NCBI GenBank assembly: GCA_017999075.1
Contig: JAGOBX010000155.1
Coordinates: forward strand, 1-7,806
Source of the DNA: Candidatus Babelota bacterium
GTDB lineage: Bacteria; JAGOBX01
Direction of reading: 5' to 3'
Length of the DNA: 7,806 bases
In this document: piece after piece, positions 1 to 6,869 of the stretch
How the letters are laid out: each line of letters starts with the position of its first letter
How positions within the stretch are numbered: position 1 is the stretch's first letter
The notes under the pieces: model-generated
Told to the model about the DNA's origin: nothing
Databases searched by the model: none
The model's input: the letters and a program-made list of their open reading frames with translations, nothing else
Position numbers and translations under genes: made by a program

Positions 1-60
1 ATTTAAAATATATATTTAAAATTCAATAAAATTAACCAAAAAATAATTTTAATACAGTTT

Positions 61-1224
61 ATGTTTCAGAAAAAATTTATTTTTTTTGTGGTTTTAATGT
101 TTAGTTTGATATGCTGCAGAACCGGTAAAAAATATGCTGCAATTAAAACATATAATTATTCAGCTTTGAAAATGACTGCTAAAAAAACATATAAAGCGAA
201 AACCGAATCTTTTCCTGAAAACCTTAATAATTCAGGAAATAAACCGTTTTTTGCTGAAATATCAGGAGCAGTATCAGGCGGTGAATATATATATTTAGTA
301 AACGACAAACCCATACAAGACAAATCACCAATATTCAAAATTCATTTTGACAAACAAAACAGCAAATTTCATCAAGACATCACTTATCTTACTTCTCCAA
401 TTATAAGTTCATCAGAAAAATTTGAAGATATAACGATCACTCCTGACGGGAAATATATTATTGCTTCTACAGCTTTTGACAGAGTTATGCCTGGAACAAA
501 CAAATTGGACAATTATAACAAACTTATAACCTGGAGTACTGATAATGAAGACAGCGTGACAGTAATAAACCATACTTATAACGATGGAATTATAAGTTCT
601 GTTTCATTAAGAGAAAATATAAAAAAATGTCTTGCGGACACTGATTTCCCTGAAGGTCCTGAATATTTTAAAATTGAAGGATTAACTGCATTGCCTAACA
701 ATAAAATATTGCTTGGCATACGCGAATATGGAAAAAAACACGATGATTTTAATTACACAATAAAAATAATATGTTCTGAATATTTTATTGAAAAAAATAA
801 ACTCAATATTAAGAACGATTGGAAATTAATATATAATTTTGATACGGCAAAAATGAAAGAACTTAATTATAAACAATTAGGACTTTCAGGCTTAACATTT
901 GACCCTGTCAACAATATTCTGTATATTCTCACAAGTTACGAAGACAGCATATCAGGATTTGACGGATATTTATGGTATATTACATTAGAAGATTTTTTCA
1001 ATTCCAAACAATTATCTGCTGTTTATGATGAAACAGGAAACGAATTTTTATCTTTTAATCCTCATAAACCTGAAGGCGCTGCATTGATTGACGCTGAAAC
1101 GCTGCTTATAGTTTATGATGACGACAGAATGTTAACTATGACTTCAAAAAAAGACAACAGTATAGAATACAAACGTAAACCAAACGAATTTTGGTATGAA
1201 ATAATAAAAATAAAACGTAAATAA
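61..1224 (+). CDS. Exported, probably lipid-anchored beta-propeller protein (phytase-like/DUF3616-like)
   Basis: The 387-residue product begins with a basic, then strongly hydrophobic stretch (residues 1-17) ending in L-I-C-C. This looks like a lipoprotein signal with lipidation at Cys19, but Cys at the -1 position is not standard, so simple secretion remains possible. The mature part (about 64-387) has blade-like repeats of 'E/S-G/D-L/I-T/A ... P-(x)-N/D-G/N-x-I/L': FEDITITPDGKYII (121-134), IEGLTALPNNKILLG (205-219), LSGLTFDPVNNILYIL (275-290) and PEGAALIDAETLLIVYDDDR (337-356). This pattern is typical of phytase-like, SdiA-regulated and DUF3616 beta-propellers, which are often exported. 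The substrate is unknown and no catalytic set is visible. No Shine-Dalgarno sequence precedes the ATG; it was chosen because it gives the complete signal sequence. It is the first complete gene here, 14 bases ahead of the next. Alternative: a purely structural cell-surface propeller. Confidence 0.72.
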   Translation: MFQKKFIFFVVLMFSLICCRTGKKYAAIKTYNYSALKMTAKKTYKAKTESFPENLNNSGNKPFFAEISGAVSGGEYIYLVNDKPIQDKSPIFKIHFDKQNSKFHQDITYLTSPIISSSEKFEDITITPDGKYIIASTAFDRVMPGTNKLDNYNKLITWSTDNEDSVTVINHTYNDGIISSVSLRENIKKCLADTDFPEGPEYFKIEGLTALPNNKILLGIREYGKKHDDFNYTIKIICSEYFIEKNKLNIKNDWKLIYNFDTAKMKELNYKQLGLSGLTFDPVNNILYILTSYEDSISGFDGYLWYITLEDFFNSKQLSAVYDETGNEFLSFNPHKPEGAALIDAETLLIVYDDDRMLTMTSKKDNSIEYKRKPNEFWYEIIKIKRK

Positions 1225-1238
1225 AATCAAAATTTACA

Positions 1239-1817
1239 ATGAAAAAAAAGAACAGTTTTATCAAAACAACAATATATTTTTTTATATATGTTTTAACTCC
1301 GTTTTTTTCCGGATCAGTCTCAGCATATACTCTTTCACCCGATAATTACGGTTCTATCTCAGACACATCAGTTTCTTCATTTTATAAAACAGATTATTCT
1401 CAAACAGGGTATTTTGCTTCTGACACGTCTTCAAATGCTTCTTATTTACTTTATCCCGGATATATTCCATATCTTGATGCAGGATTCGGTCCCGCGCAAT
1501 TTATCATCTCGGGAAAAAACACTTTCCTAACAAACAGAAACAGCCTTGCTCCTGATACAGCTGTATTTATTGTATATGATTTCGACAGCAGTCCGGTACG
1601 TTATATATCTCTATTGTTCAATATAATTGACAGACCTTTAAACTCTTCAGGAGACACATTTTCATATACTGAAACAAATGACAGCGGAGAGGCTTATCTT
1701 CATTTCACTTCAGGAGACAAGACAGGCGCATACATTTTAAAATCATCATATCATGATATGGGGACTAAATACATATCCTATAATACTGATGAATCGGAAT
1801 TACCCGCCAAACAATAG
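1239..1817 (+). CDS. N-terminal part of an amber-interrupted secreted Ig/FlgD-Ig surface protein
   Basis: This 192-codon frame encodes a clear signal peptide (residues 1-29: MKKK, a hydrophobic core, then the A-type cleavage site GSVSA before Tyr30). A Ser/Thr/Tyr-rich segment follows (30-100). Residues about 103-185 look like an invasin/Big_1-type Ig fold: the stretch TETNDSGEAYLHFTSGDKTG (144-163) followed by AYILKSSY resembles the usual 'TDsnGvA-tlTsGdkaG-Y-v-AS' pattern. The frame stops at TAG 1815-1817, directly before the region where related proteins continue with a 'W-x-M-I-G-L/P' strand, and reopens in the same frame. I therefore read it as the amino-terminal third of a 622-codon gene rather than a complete gene. 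No Shine-Dalgarno sequence is visible before the ATG. If translation really stops here, the product would be a secreted fragment without its C-terminal domain. Confidence 0.75.
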   Translation: MKKKNSFIKTTIYFFIYVLTPFFSGSVSAYTLSPDNYGSISDTSVSSFYKTDYSQTGYFASDTSSNASYLLYPGYIPYLDAGFGPAQFIISGKNTFLTNRNSLAPDTAVFIVYDFDSSPVRYISLLFNIIDRPLNSSGDTFSYTETNDSGEAYLHFTSGDKTGAYILKSSYHDMGTKYISYNTDESELPAKQ

Positions 1818-1820
1818 CGA
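1815..1820 (+). other. In-frame amber codon (TAG) splitting one reading frame
   Basis: The codons read AAA CAA TAG CGA ATG ATA GGT: the frames 1239-1817 and 1821-3107 are in the same phase, separated only by TAG and CGA. Removing the stop gives one 622-residue protein with signal peptide, Ig-like region, a 'GWN-x-I-x-NPY' repeat region and a FlgD-Ig C-terminus. The sequence after the stop, (X)RMIGLNKIP, matches the 'W-x-M-I-x-L-P' start of a repeat found in this type of secreted protein, and the same protein later contains GWNQIANP. A single G-to-A change (TGG to TAG) would explain it. No Shine-Dalgarno sequence precedes ATG 1821, which argues against independent translation. The possibilities are nonsense mutation, base-call error, or read-through. 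Confidence 0.85.
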
Positions 1821-3107
1821 ATGATAGGTCTCAATAAAATTCCAGCAAGCACTAATATAAGTTCGGCATTTTCAAATTTGATCCCTGAATATATATATCA
1901 CTGGAATCCTGAATCCGAAGATCATGAATTCCATCAAAAGTATCAGTCTGTTAAAAATGTAAATCCCGGAGAAGGATATTTTGTAATTTTTCCGGAACAA
2001 ACGGTTTTATCTATTAATGGTCAGTATATATCGGATACATACACAATCAATCTAAAAAAAGGATGGAACCAGATTGCAAATCCTTATTATTTTGTATCAG
2101 ACTGGAACAGCGCGCGCATAATAACTTCTTCCGGCGCAGTTTTAACTGCTACACAAGCTGAATCCGAAGGTTATATTTATAATAAAATTTTCTGGTACAA
2201 AGACAGCGATTATTATTGGGGCCCAAATGAACTGATTCCTATGCCGCAACTATATGTATGGACAGGTTTCTGGATTGAAGCTTTAAAAGAATGTTCGCTA
2301 CAGATAGCTCCTATTTTTTCTTATGCTGAAAACAATATAGTAAACCTTGCGCCTAAAAGGACTGAAGCTTCAGAAAACTGGGCGATTTGCGTTTCAGCAA
2401 ACGGAAATTTTTCATCAGACAAAATTAATTATTTCGGAGTAAACGAATCTGCTCAAAACCAGTTTGACATATTTGACGTAAAAAAAGCTCCGGCATTAAG
2501 CGAACTTATGAACGTATCATTCAGCGAAAATTTAAAACTATGCCGCGATATAAGACTGGCTCCAATAGAAACATTGATTGAATGGCAATTAAATTTAAAT
2601 TCCGGACAAAATACTCAAACCTCATTAGAATTCAACGGACTTCAATCTGTTCCTTCTAAATATGTTGTGTATTTAGTTGATAAATCAGATAACAAAGTTT
2701 ACAATTTAAGGGAAACTCCATCAATACCGGTAACATCTGCAAACACTGTAAAAAAATACCGTATTCTTGCAGGTTACCCTGAATATGTAAATGCCGCGTT
2801 AGCTCCGTCATTATCAAAAAATTTAACATTTGTTCATCCAAATCCAGGTCCTGATGAAAATGGACTAATAAGATTTAATTATAATCTATCTAATGCAGGA
2901 ACAGGAAATTTAACATTAAAAGTTTTTGATCTTGCAGGCGTAAAAGTTTTAGAACGTCAGCTCAATACTTCTCAAACGTTTTATAATTGGGATTGTAAAA
3001 ATGAAAAAGGCAAGCTTGTTCATACTGGAGTTTACATTTATATTCTTGAATATAACGGTTCCGGAGAAAATATAAGGTTAACAGATAAATTCGGAATAAC
3101 AAGATAA
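1821..3107 (+). CDS. C-terminal part of the amber-interrupted surface protein, with FlgD-Ig-like sorting-type domain
   Basis: This frame has 428 codons and no signal peptide of its own, which fits it being the continuation of the frame that starts at 1239. Residues 1-100 (numbered from ATG 1821) contain EYIYHWNPES (23-32), NPGEGYFVIF (48-57) and KKGWNQIANPYYF (79-91), a repeat pattern seen in large secreted proteins of Elusimicrobiota/Fibrobacterota-like bacteria. The middle (about 160-330) is beta-rich and unrecognised. Residues 333-428 form a FlgD-Ig/type-A CTD-like domain: the HPNPGPDENG start, then LTLKVFDLAGVKVLE, W...G..V..GVYIYIL and the end DKFGITR. In type IX secretion systems such domains direct export and surface attachment; elsewhere similar domains are only structural. 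It is followed after 37 bases by a PorV-like barrel, which would suit a secretion partner. ATG 1821 has no ribosome binding site, so I doubt it is a real start. Confidence 0.75.
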   Translation: MIGLNKIPASTNISSAFSNLIPEYIYHWNPESEDHEFHQKYQSVKNVNPGEGYFVIFPEQTVLSINGQYISDTYTINLKKGWNQIANPYYFVSDWNSARIITSSGAVLTATQAESEGYIYNKIFWYKDSDYYWGPNELIPMPQLYVWTGFWIEALKECSLQIAPIFSYAENNIVNLAPKRTEASENWAICVSANGNFSSDKINYFGVNESAQNQFDIFDVKKAPALSELMNVSFSENLKLCRDIRLAPIETLIEWQLNLNSGQNTQTSLEFNGLQSVPSKYVVYLVDKSDNKVYNLRETPSIPVTSANTVKKYRILAGYPEYVNAALAPSLSKNLTFVHPNPGPDENGLIRFNYNLSNAGTGNLTLKVFDLAGVKVLERQLNTSQTFYNWDCKNEKGKLVHTGVYIYILEYNGSGENIRLTDKFGITR

Positions 3108-3144
3108 ATTAAAAAAAATTAAATATTATTCATATTAAATTTTA

Positions 3145-4053
3145 ATGATGAAAAAAATAATTTTAATAATTTCAATAATTTTAACAATCAGCGCATCAGG
3201 CAACACTTCAGGAAATGGCGGTTCATACGGAGCAGTATATAAAAACCGGGGAACTGCGGGATATTTTTCAACAGGCAAAGCCATTGCAGAAAATGGAGCA
3301 GATTATATTTTTTACAATCCTGCAGGGTTAATCGAACCTGAAAAATCAGAAATCACTATGACAGGAGCAAAATTATTTAATGAAATAGACGGGTTCAAAC
3401 AAATACAAGCAGGCGGCATTTACAAATACGATAAAGGAAAAACAAAATACAGTTTTGGCATAGATTATTCATCTTTTAACATTAACGGAATTCGCGAAGC
3501 TACAGGTTCAACTTCAAATTCAGGTATTCTTACAGGAAATATGTACGACGCATCATTCAGCTCAATTACTCTTGCAGGCGCACAAAAAATAAATGATAAA
3601 TTCAATGCTGGAATGTCATTAATTTTTTACAATCAGGAAATATACAACCGTTCTTACAAAAACACTGTAATCAACGCAGGCGGGCAATATAACACTAAAA
3701 ATTTATCTTTTAATTTAGTTATAAACAACATTTATTCAACCTCTGCCAATCCTTTCCGTGAAAAAGAAAAAATGCCTATGATTATGGAATTGGGAATTTC
3801 CTATAAATTATTTGACAACATTAAAATCGGATTGGTTTTTGATAAAGAAAAAGACAGAAACATTGAATTCAGAGCAGGAATGAATTATAAATTTTTCGAA
3901 TCATTAAGATTTAATATTGGTTATATCAAAGAATCCAATCAACCCACAGCCGGATTTAATCTTTTAGTAAAAAATATAAAATTGGATTATGCATTCATGA
4001 AACACGAAGAACTAAATATTACACACAAATTATCTATAACATTAAAAATATAA
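3145..4053 (+). CDS. PorV/UPF0164-like outer-membrane beta-barrel protein
   Basis: The 302-residue product has a short signal peptide (about 1-19, MMKKIILIISIILTISASG) and then the characteristic N-terminal plug region of the PorV/UPF0164 group: G-T-A-G-Y-F-S-T-G-K-A-I-A-E-N-G-A-D followed by YIFYNPAGL (54-62), equivalent to 'gaRa-mG-Af-A-adda-aiyyNPAGLa'. The rest alternates hydrophobic and polar residues, with aromatic strand ends and N/G/D-rich turns, to the C-terminal THKLSITLKI, as expected for a barrel of roughly 12-14 strands. In Bacteroidota PorV is the type IX secretion shuttle; in other phyla relatives are outer-membrane proteins of unknown role, related to the OmpP1/FadL group. Translation may start at either of two adjacent ATGs (3145 or 3148); neither has a Shine-Dalgarno sequence. 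It lies directly after the FlgD-Ig protein and 19 bases before the channel-like gene. Confidence 0.8.
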   Translation: MMKKIILIISIILTISASGNTSGNGGSYGAVYKNRGTAGYFSTGKAIAENGADYIFYNPAGLIEPEKSEITMTGAKLFNEIDGFKQIQAGGIYKYDKGKTKYSFGIDYSSFNINGIREATGSTSNSGILTGNMYDASFSSITLAGAQKINDKFNAGMSLIFYNQEIYNRSYKNTVINAGGQYNTKNLSFNLVINNIYSTSANPFREKEKMPMIMELGISYKLFDNIKIGLVFDKEKDRNIEFRAGMNYKFFESLRFNIGYIKESNQPTAGFNLLVKNIKLDYAFMKHEELNITHKLSITLKI

Positions 4054-4060
4054 TTATATA

Positions 4061-4066
4061 AAGGGG
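4061..4066 (+). promoter_or_regulatory. Strong Shine-Dalgarno sequence of the Cache-pLGIC gene
   Basis: AAGGGG lies six bases before ATG 4073. It is the best ribosome binding site in the window: the genes starting at 61, 1239, 3145 and 6163 have no obvious one, and those at 6870 and 7433 have only AAAGG-like matches. It fixes the start of the 697-residue protein. Confidence 0.75.
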
Positions 4067-4072
4067 TTTTTT

Positions 4073-6166
4073 ATGAAAAGAAAATTATCTATAACTATAC
4101 TGAGTGTATGTTTAATTATTTCATTTTTTACAACATTCAAATATTTTTTCAATGTAAAAGATTTTTATAAAAAAACTGATGCTTCAATTTATTCTGCAGC
4201 CCAGGAAATAACAAAAAATGGAGGCATTAAATTACAGGAACATTTTAATCAAATAAAACAAACCCTTAGAGCAGCATCAGAAAAAATCGACATATCAGAC
4301 AATACAAAAACATTTGAAATTCTAAAAAAAGATATTGAATCATCAAAAAATTTAAGCGCTATCGGATTTGCCGAAATTGCCAAAAACAAAAAAGTAACCA
4401 AAGCATTTATCATAAATAAAAAGAATACCGGAGAATTTATCGAGCTTAATGCAAATTCAAATGAATATTCATGGTTTTATGCTGGAGCAGAACAAGACGA
4501 ATATATTTCAAAACCGTATTTTGACAAAAAAATAAGAGCATTGGTTGTAGCATCTTCAGTAATAAAACAGAACAATCAAAAAACTTCCGATAATTCAAAA
4601 ATAATATTATTTGCATTGATATCAAACAACGATATGAATGAAATAATTCAAAACCTTGATTTCGGAAGCCGCGGTTATGGGTTTATTACAGATTATAACG
4701 GTTCAATTTTTCTTCATCCGCGCAAAACTTTTCAATTCAGAAATTTCATTGATATTATAAAAGACAAATATACAGCAGAAAATTTACGCAAAGTTGAATC
4801 CGTATATTCTCAAAAAACTTCTACTGTAATTGACGAAAAAGATTTCAATTCATTCAGCAGAAAAATTATTGTTTTAGAACCTATTGCAGATATTCAGTTT
4901 TTCATAGGGGCAATACTTAACAAAGTAGAACTCGGTTTTCCGTTTTTAAATGCAAAATTGCTTTTATTAAAATTATCTTTGTCTGCAGGTTTGTTGGTAT
5001 TTTTTGCATGCATGCTAATTGTTTCTTTAAAATTCAATAGTAATTCAATGCCTAAAATATTCAAATACTGTTCGTTTGTCAGTTCTATTGCATTTATAGT
5101 AATTATCGGATATGTATGGTATCTTCAGCGGTTTTATGGTTTACCTGCGCCTGAAGCGGATAAAGGATATGTTTCTGACAAAGCATCTCTGATAAAATTT
5201 ATAGATGAAGAAAAAAAAATAATTGAGATAAATAAAATGGAAGAATATTCATACATTCCTGCCGGAATACTTGTGCAATCAATAAAAATATTAGGGGTAA
5301 ATGAAGCTCAGGTTTCAGGAGTTATATGGCAAAAAATACCTCAAGAATTTATAGGTAAAATAACTGAAGGGATAAATTTTCCTGAAGCATCAACAATACG
5401 CACAGAAGAAATCTACAGAGTAACAGATGACTACAAAAACCTTATAGTAGGATGGTCTTTCACAACAATTCTTCGTCAGCAGTTTGATAATAAGCTCTAC
5501 CCATTTGAACAACTCGACTTAAAAATACAGATGCGCCAGAAAAATGTGCTTGACAGAATTCAACTAATTCCTGATCTTAAATCATACGATGAATATTCAA
5601 GTTTTTCAAATTCTTTTGTAAGCAAAGATTTAACTATTCCTGAATGGCTTGCCAAACAAACTTATTTTACAGTCAAAAAAAATGAATATATGACCACATT
5701 CGGTCATTTCAACAGCGATATAAAAAGCAATATCCGCGATTTAACATTAAATATAACATTGCAGCGCGATTTTCTTGCCAACTTTTTTTCCACATTTTTA
5801 CCGTTTATAGTGCTTCTTCTTCTTGCTTTCATCGGACTTCTATTCAGCAGCGGAATAGAGGAAAAATCAAAAATATATTCTTTCAAAGCATCAAATATGC
5901 AGGGAATTGCTTCAGGATTTCTGTTGTTTTTGGTTTTTTCAATCGCAAGTATCAGAAAACAGGCAATTTCAAACAGTCTGCTTTATATTGAATATCTTTA
6001 TTTTTTCACTTTTATAATATTACTTTTATTAGTATTGACAGCAGTTCATATTTACGCGCAAAAAAAATCAATTTTGGGATATAAAGACGGTTTATTTGTA
6101 AAACTATTATACTGGCCTGTAATACTTGGTTTTATTTTAATTATAACATATTTAAATTTTATATGA
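4073..6166 (+). CDS. dCache-pentameric ligand-gated ion channel (pLGIC) fusion receptor
   Basis: Domain order in 697 residues: TM1 (5-27); a periplasmic dCache_1-like sensor (about 30-285), shown by W134...KPYFD (147-151) and LDFGSRGYGFITDYNGS (195-211) followed by IFLHP (212-216); TM2 (296-319); TM3 (333-352); a pLGIC ligand-binding domain (about 353-566) with IPAGI..SIKI, EAQVSGVIW (411-419) and the Pro-loop YPFEQLDLKI (476-485, no cysteines); then four helices M1-M4 (570-592, 606-627, 637-660, 675-696). Arg565 lies 12 residues before the M1 proline (Pro577), as in nicotinic receptors. Anchoring M2 on the M3 start gives Gln610 at 2', Ser614 at 6', Leu617 at 9' and Val621 at 13', the usual pore pattern. 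The M3-M4 loop is short, as in prokaryotic channels. The predicted topology (N-terminus in; both ectodomains in the periplasm) is consistent. Likely role: ligand-gated ion flux across the inner membrane; ligand and ion selectivity unknown. It overlaps the next gene by ATGA. Confidence 0.8.
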   Translation: MKRKLSITILSVCLIISFFTTFKYFFNVKDFYKKTDASIYSAAQEITKNGGIKLQEHFNQIKQTLRAASEKIDISDNTKTFEILKKDIESSKNLSAIGFAEIAKNKKVTKAFIINKKNTGEFIELNANSNEYSWFYAGAEQDEYISKPYFDKKIRALVVASSVIKQNNQKTSDNSKIILFALISNNDMNEIIQNLDFGSRGYGFITDYNGSIFLHPRKTFQFRNFIDIIKDKYTAENLRKVESVYSQKTSTVIDEKDFNSFSRKIIVLEPIADIQFFIGAILNKVELGFPFLNAKLLLLKLSLSAGLLVFFACMLIVSLKFNSNSMPKIFKYCSFVSSIAFIVIIGYVWYLQRFYGLPAPEADKGYVSDKASLIKFIDEEKKIIEINKMEEYSYIPAGILVQSIKILGVNEAQVSGVIWQKIPQEFIGKITEGINFPEASTIRTEEIYRVTDDYKNLIVGWSFTTILRQQFDNKLYPFEQLDLKIQMRQKNVLDRIQLIPDLKSYDEYSSFSNSFVSKDLTIPEWLAKQTYFTVKKNEYMTTFGHFNSDIKSNIRDLTLNITLQRDFLANFFSTFLPFIVLLLLAFIGLLFSSGIEEKSKIYSFKASNMQGIASGFLLFLVFSIASIRKQAISNSLLYIEYLYFFTFIILLLLVLTAVHIYAQKKSILGYKDGLFVKLLYWPVILGFILIITYLNFI

Positions 6167-6792
6167 AAACCTTGAATTTAAAAATAATGGCTGGCAATAT
6201 GAAAAAAAATATTAATATTTTTTCAATATTATTTTTTTGCATTTCAATTATTTTAATAAATGTTATTGATTCTTATGCTGAAGTAAAAACCGCAGTTATA
6301 ACCAATTTTTCTTCTCAGGAAATAGATAAAGAATGGTTTGAAATAAATGTAGATGCAGCATACTGCCTGAAAAATTCGGTTCTCATAGCAGAGGTTACGA
6401 ATAAGATAACAGGAAAAACCGAAAAGATAAAAATACCGCGTATATTCTACGATTATGAAACTCTTGACGCTTCTTTTATAGGTTCTCTTAATTATAACAA
6501 ATCAGATGTAAATATTGTTTTAAAACTGCTTAATTATGAAGATGAGACAATTATTAAAACTGAAGAAAATAAAACTATATCTGAAATACTTGAACGTAAA
6601 ACTCAGGAAGAACAAAGAAATTCAGATAACGAAAAATTTCAGGAAGAATCTTTATATTTTGACAAGCAGCGTCAAAAAAACAGTCAAAATCAATCTCAAT
6701 CAGCTGAAGAAACAGCAGTAGTAGTAATTATATTACTGCCTATGCTTCTTGAACAAATAAACAGCATGAATTCCGAAGGAGACGAAAATTGA
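6163..6792 (+). CDS. Exported protein of unknown function with Q/N/E-rich linker and hydrophobic tail
   Basis: I do not recognise a family. From ATG 6163 (overlapping the previous stop as ATGA) the product has 209 residues; in-frame ATGs at 6187 and 6199 are alternatives, and Met13 (6199) gives the more typical signal peptide MKKNINIFSILFF...DSYA, cleaved near Ala39. A compact, probably beta-rich domain covers about 40-130 (VKTAVITNF, WFEINVDAAY, VLIAEVTNKITGK, IVLKLLNYEDE). A charged, probably helical and then disordered Glu/Gln/Asn-rich linker runs from 134 to 183. A hydrophobic stretch TAVVVIILLPMLLEQI (184-199) sits close to the acidic C-terminus; it is short for a membrane span but could insert or pack against another membrane protein. 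Translational coupling to the channel gene suggests a related role, perhaps as an accessory subunit, but that is inference only. Confidence 0.68.
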   Translation: MKTLNLKIMAGNMKKNINIFSILFFCISIILINVIDSYAEVKTAVITNFSSQEIDKEWFEINVDAAYCLKNSVLIAEVTNKITGKTEKIKIPRIFYDYETLDASFIGSLNYNKSDVNIVLKLLNYEDETIIKTEENKTISEILERKTQEEQRNSDNEKFQEESLYFDKQRQKNSQNQSQSAEETAVVVIILLPMLLEQINSMNSEGDEN

Positions 6793-6869
6793 TAATTTAT
6801 ATAACACGTGATTTACGGTTAAATAAATATTATAAGTTTAATTTCGAAAAATTAAAAAAGGCAAATGAA

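Noticed and set aside
1-60. Possible promoter with a duplicated ATTTAAAAT (1-9 and 14-22)
   Set aside because: No -35 element and no clear -10 in a sequence made almost only of A and T; such matches are expected by chance. The region may also be an internal operon gap.
156-338. Short open frame on the - strand
   Set aside because: It lies wholly inside the propeller gene, has no ribosome site or recognisable domain, and is typical of chance.
2656-2841. Short open frame on the - strand
   Set aside because: Opposite the conserved FlgD-Ig-bearing frame; no family features or start signal.
3108-3144. Possible terminator between the FlgD-Ig gene and the barrel gene
   Set aside because: The AT-only partial inverted repeat has no GC stem and no clean T-run; a stable hairpin is not supported.
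5704-5886. Short open frame on the - strand
   Set aside because: Opposite the conserved pre-M1/M1 segment of the channel gene; its Lys/Arg/Ser-rich composition is what antisense of hydrophobic AT-rich sequence gives.
4160-6166. Reading the membrane protein as a chemoreceptor or histidine kinase because of the Cache domain
   Set aside because: No HAMP, methyl-accepting, kinase or cyclase domain follows; after the Cache come a second ectodomain and four C-terminal helices with pLGIC landmarks.
6536-6721. Lys-rich open frame on the + strand
   Set aside because: It is an out-of-phase reading of the polar linker of the gene at 6163-6792, with low-complexity composition.
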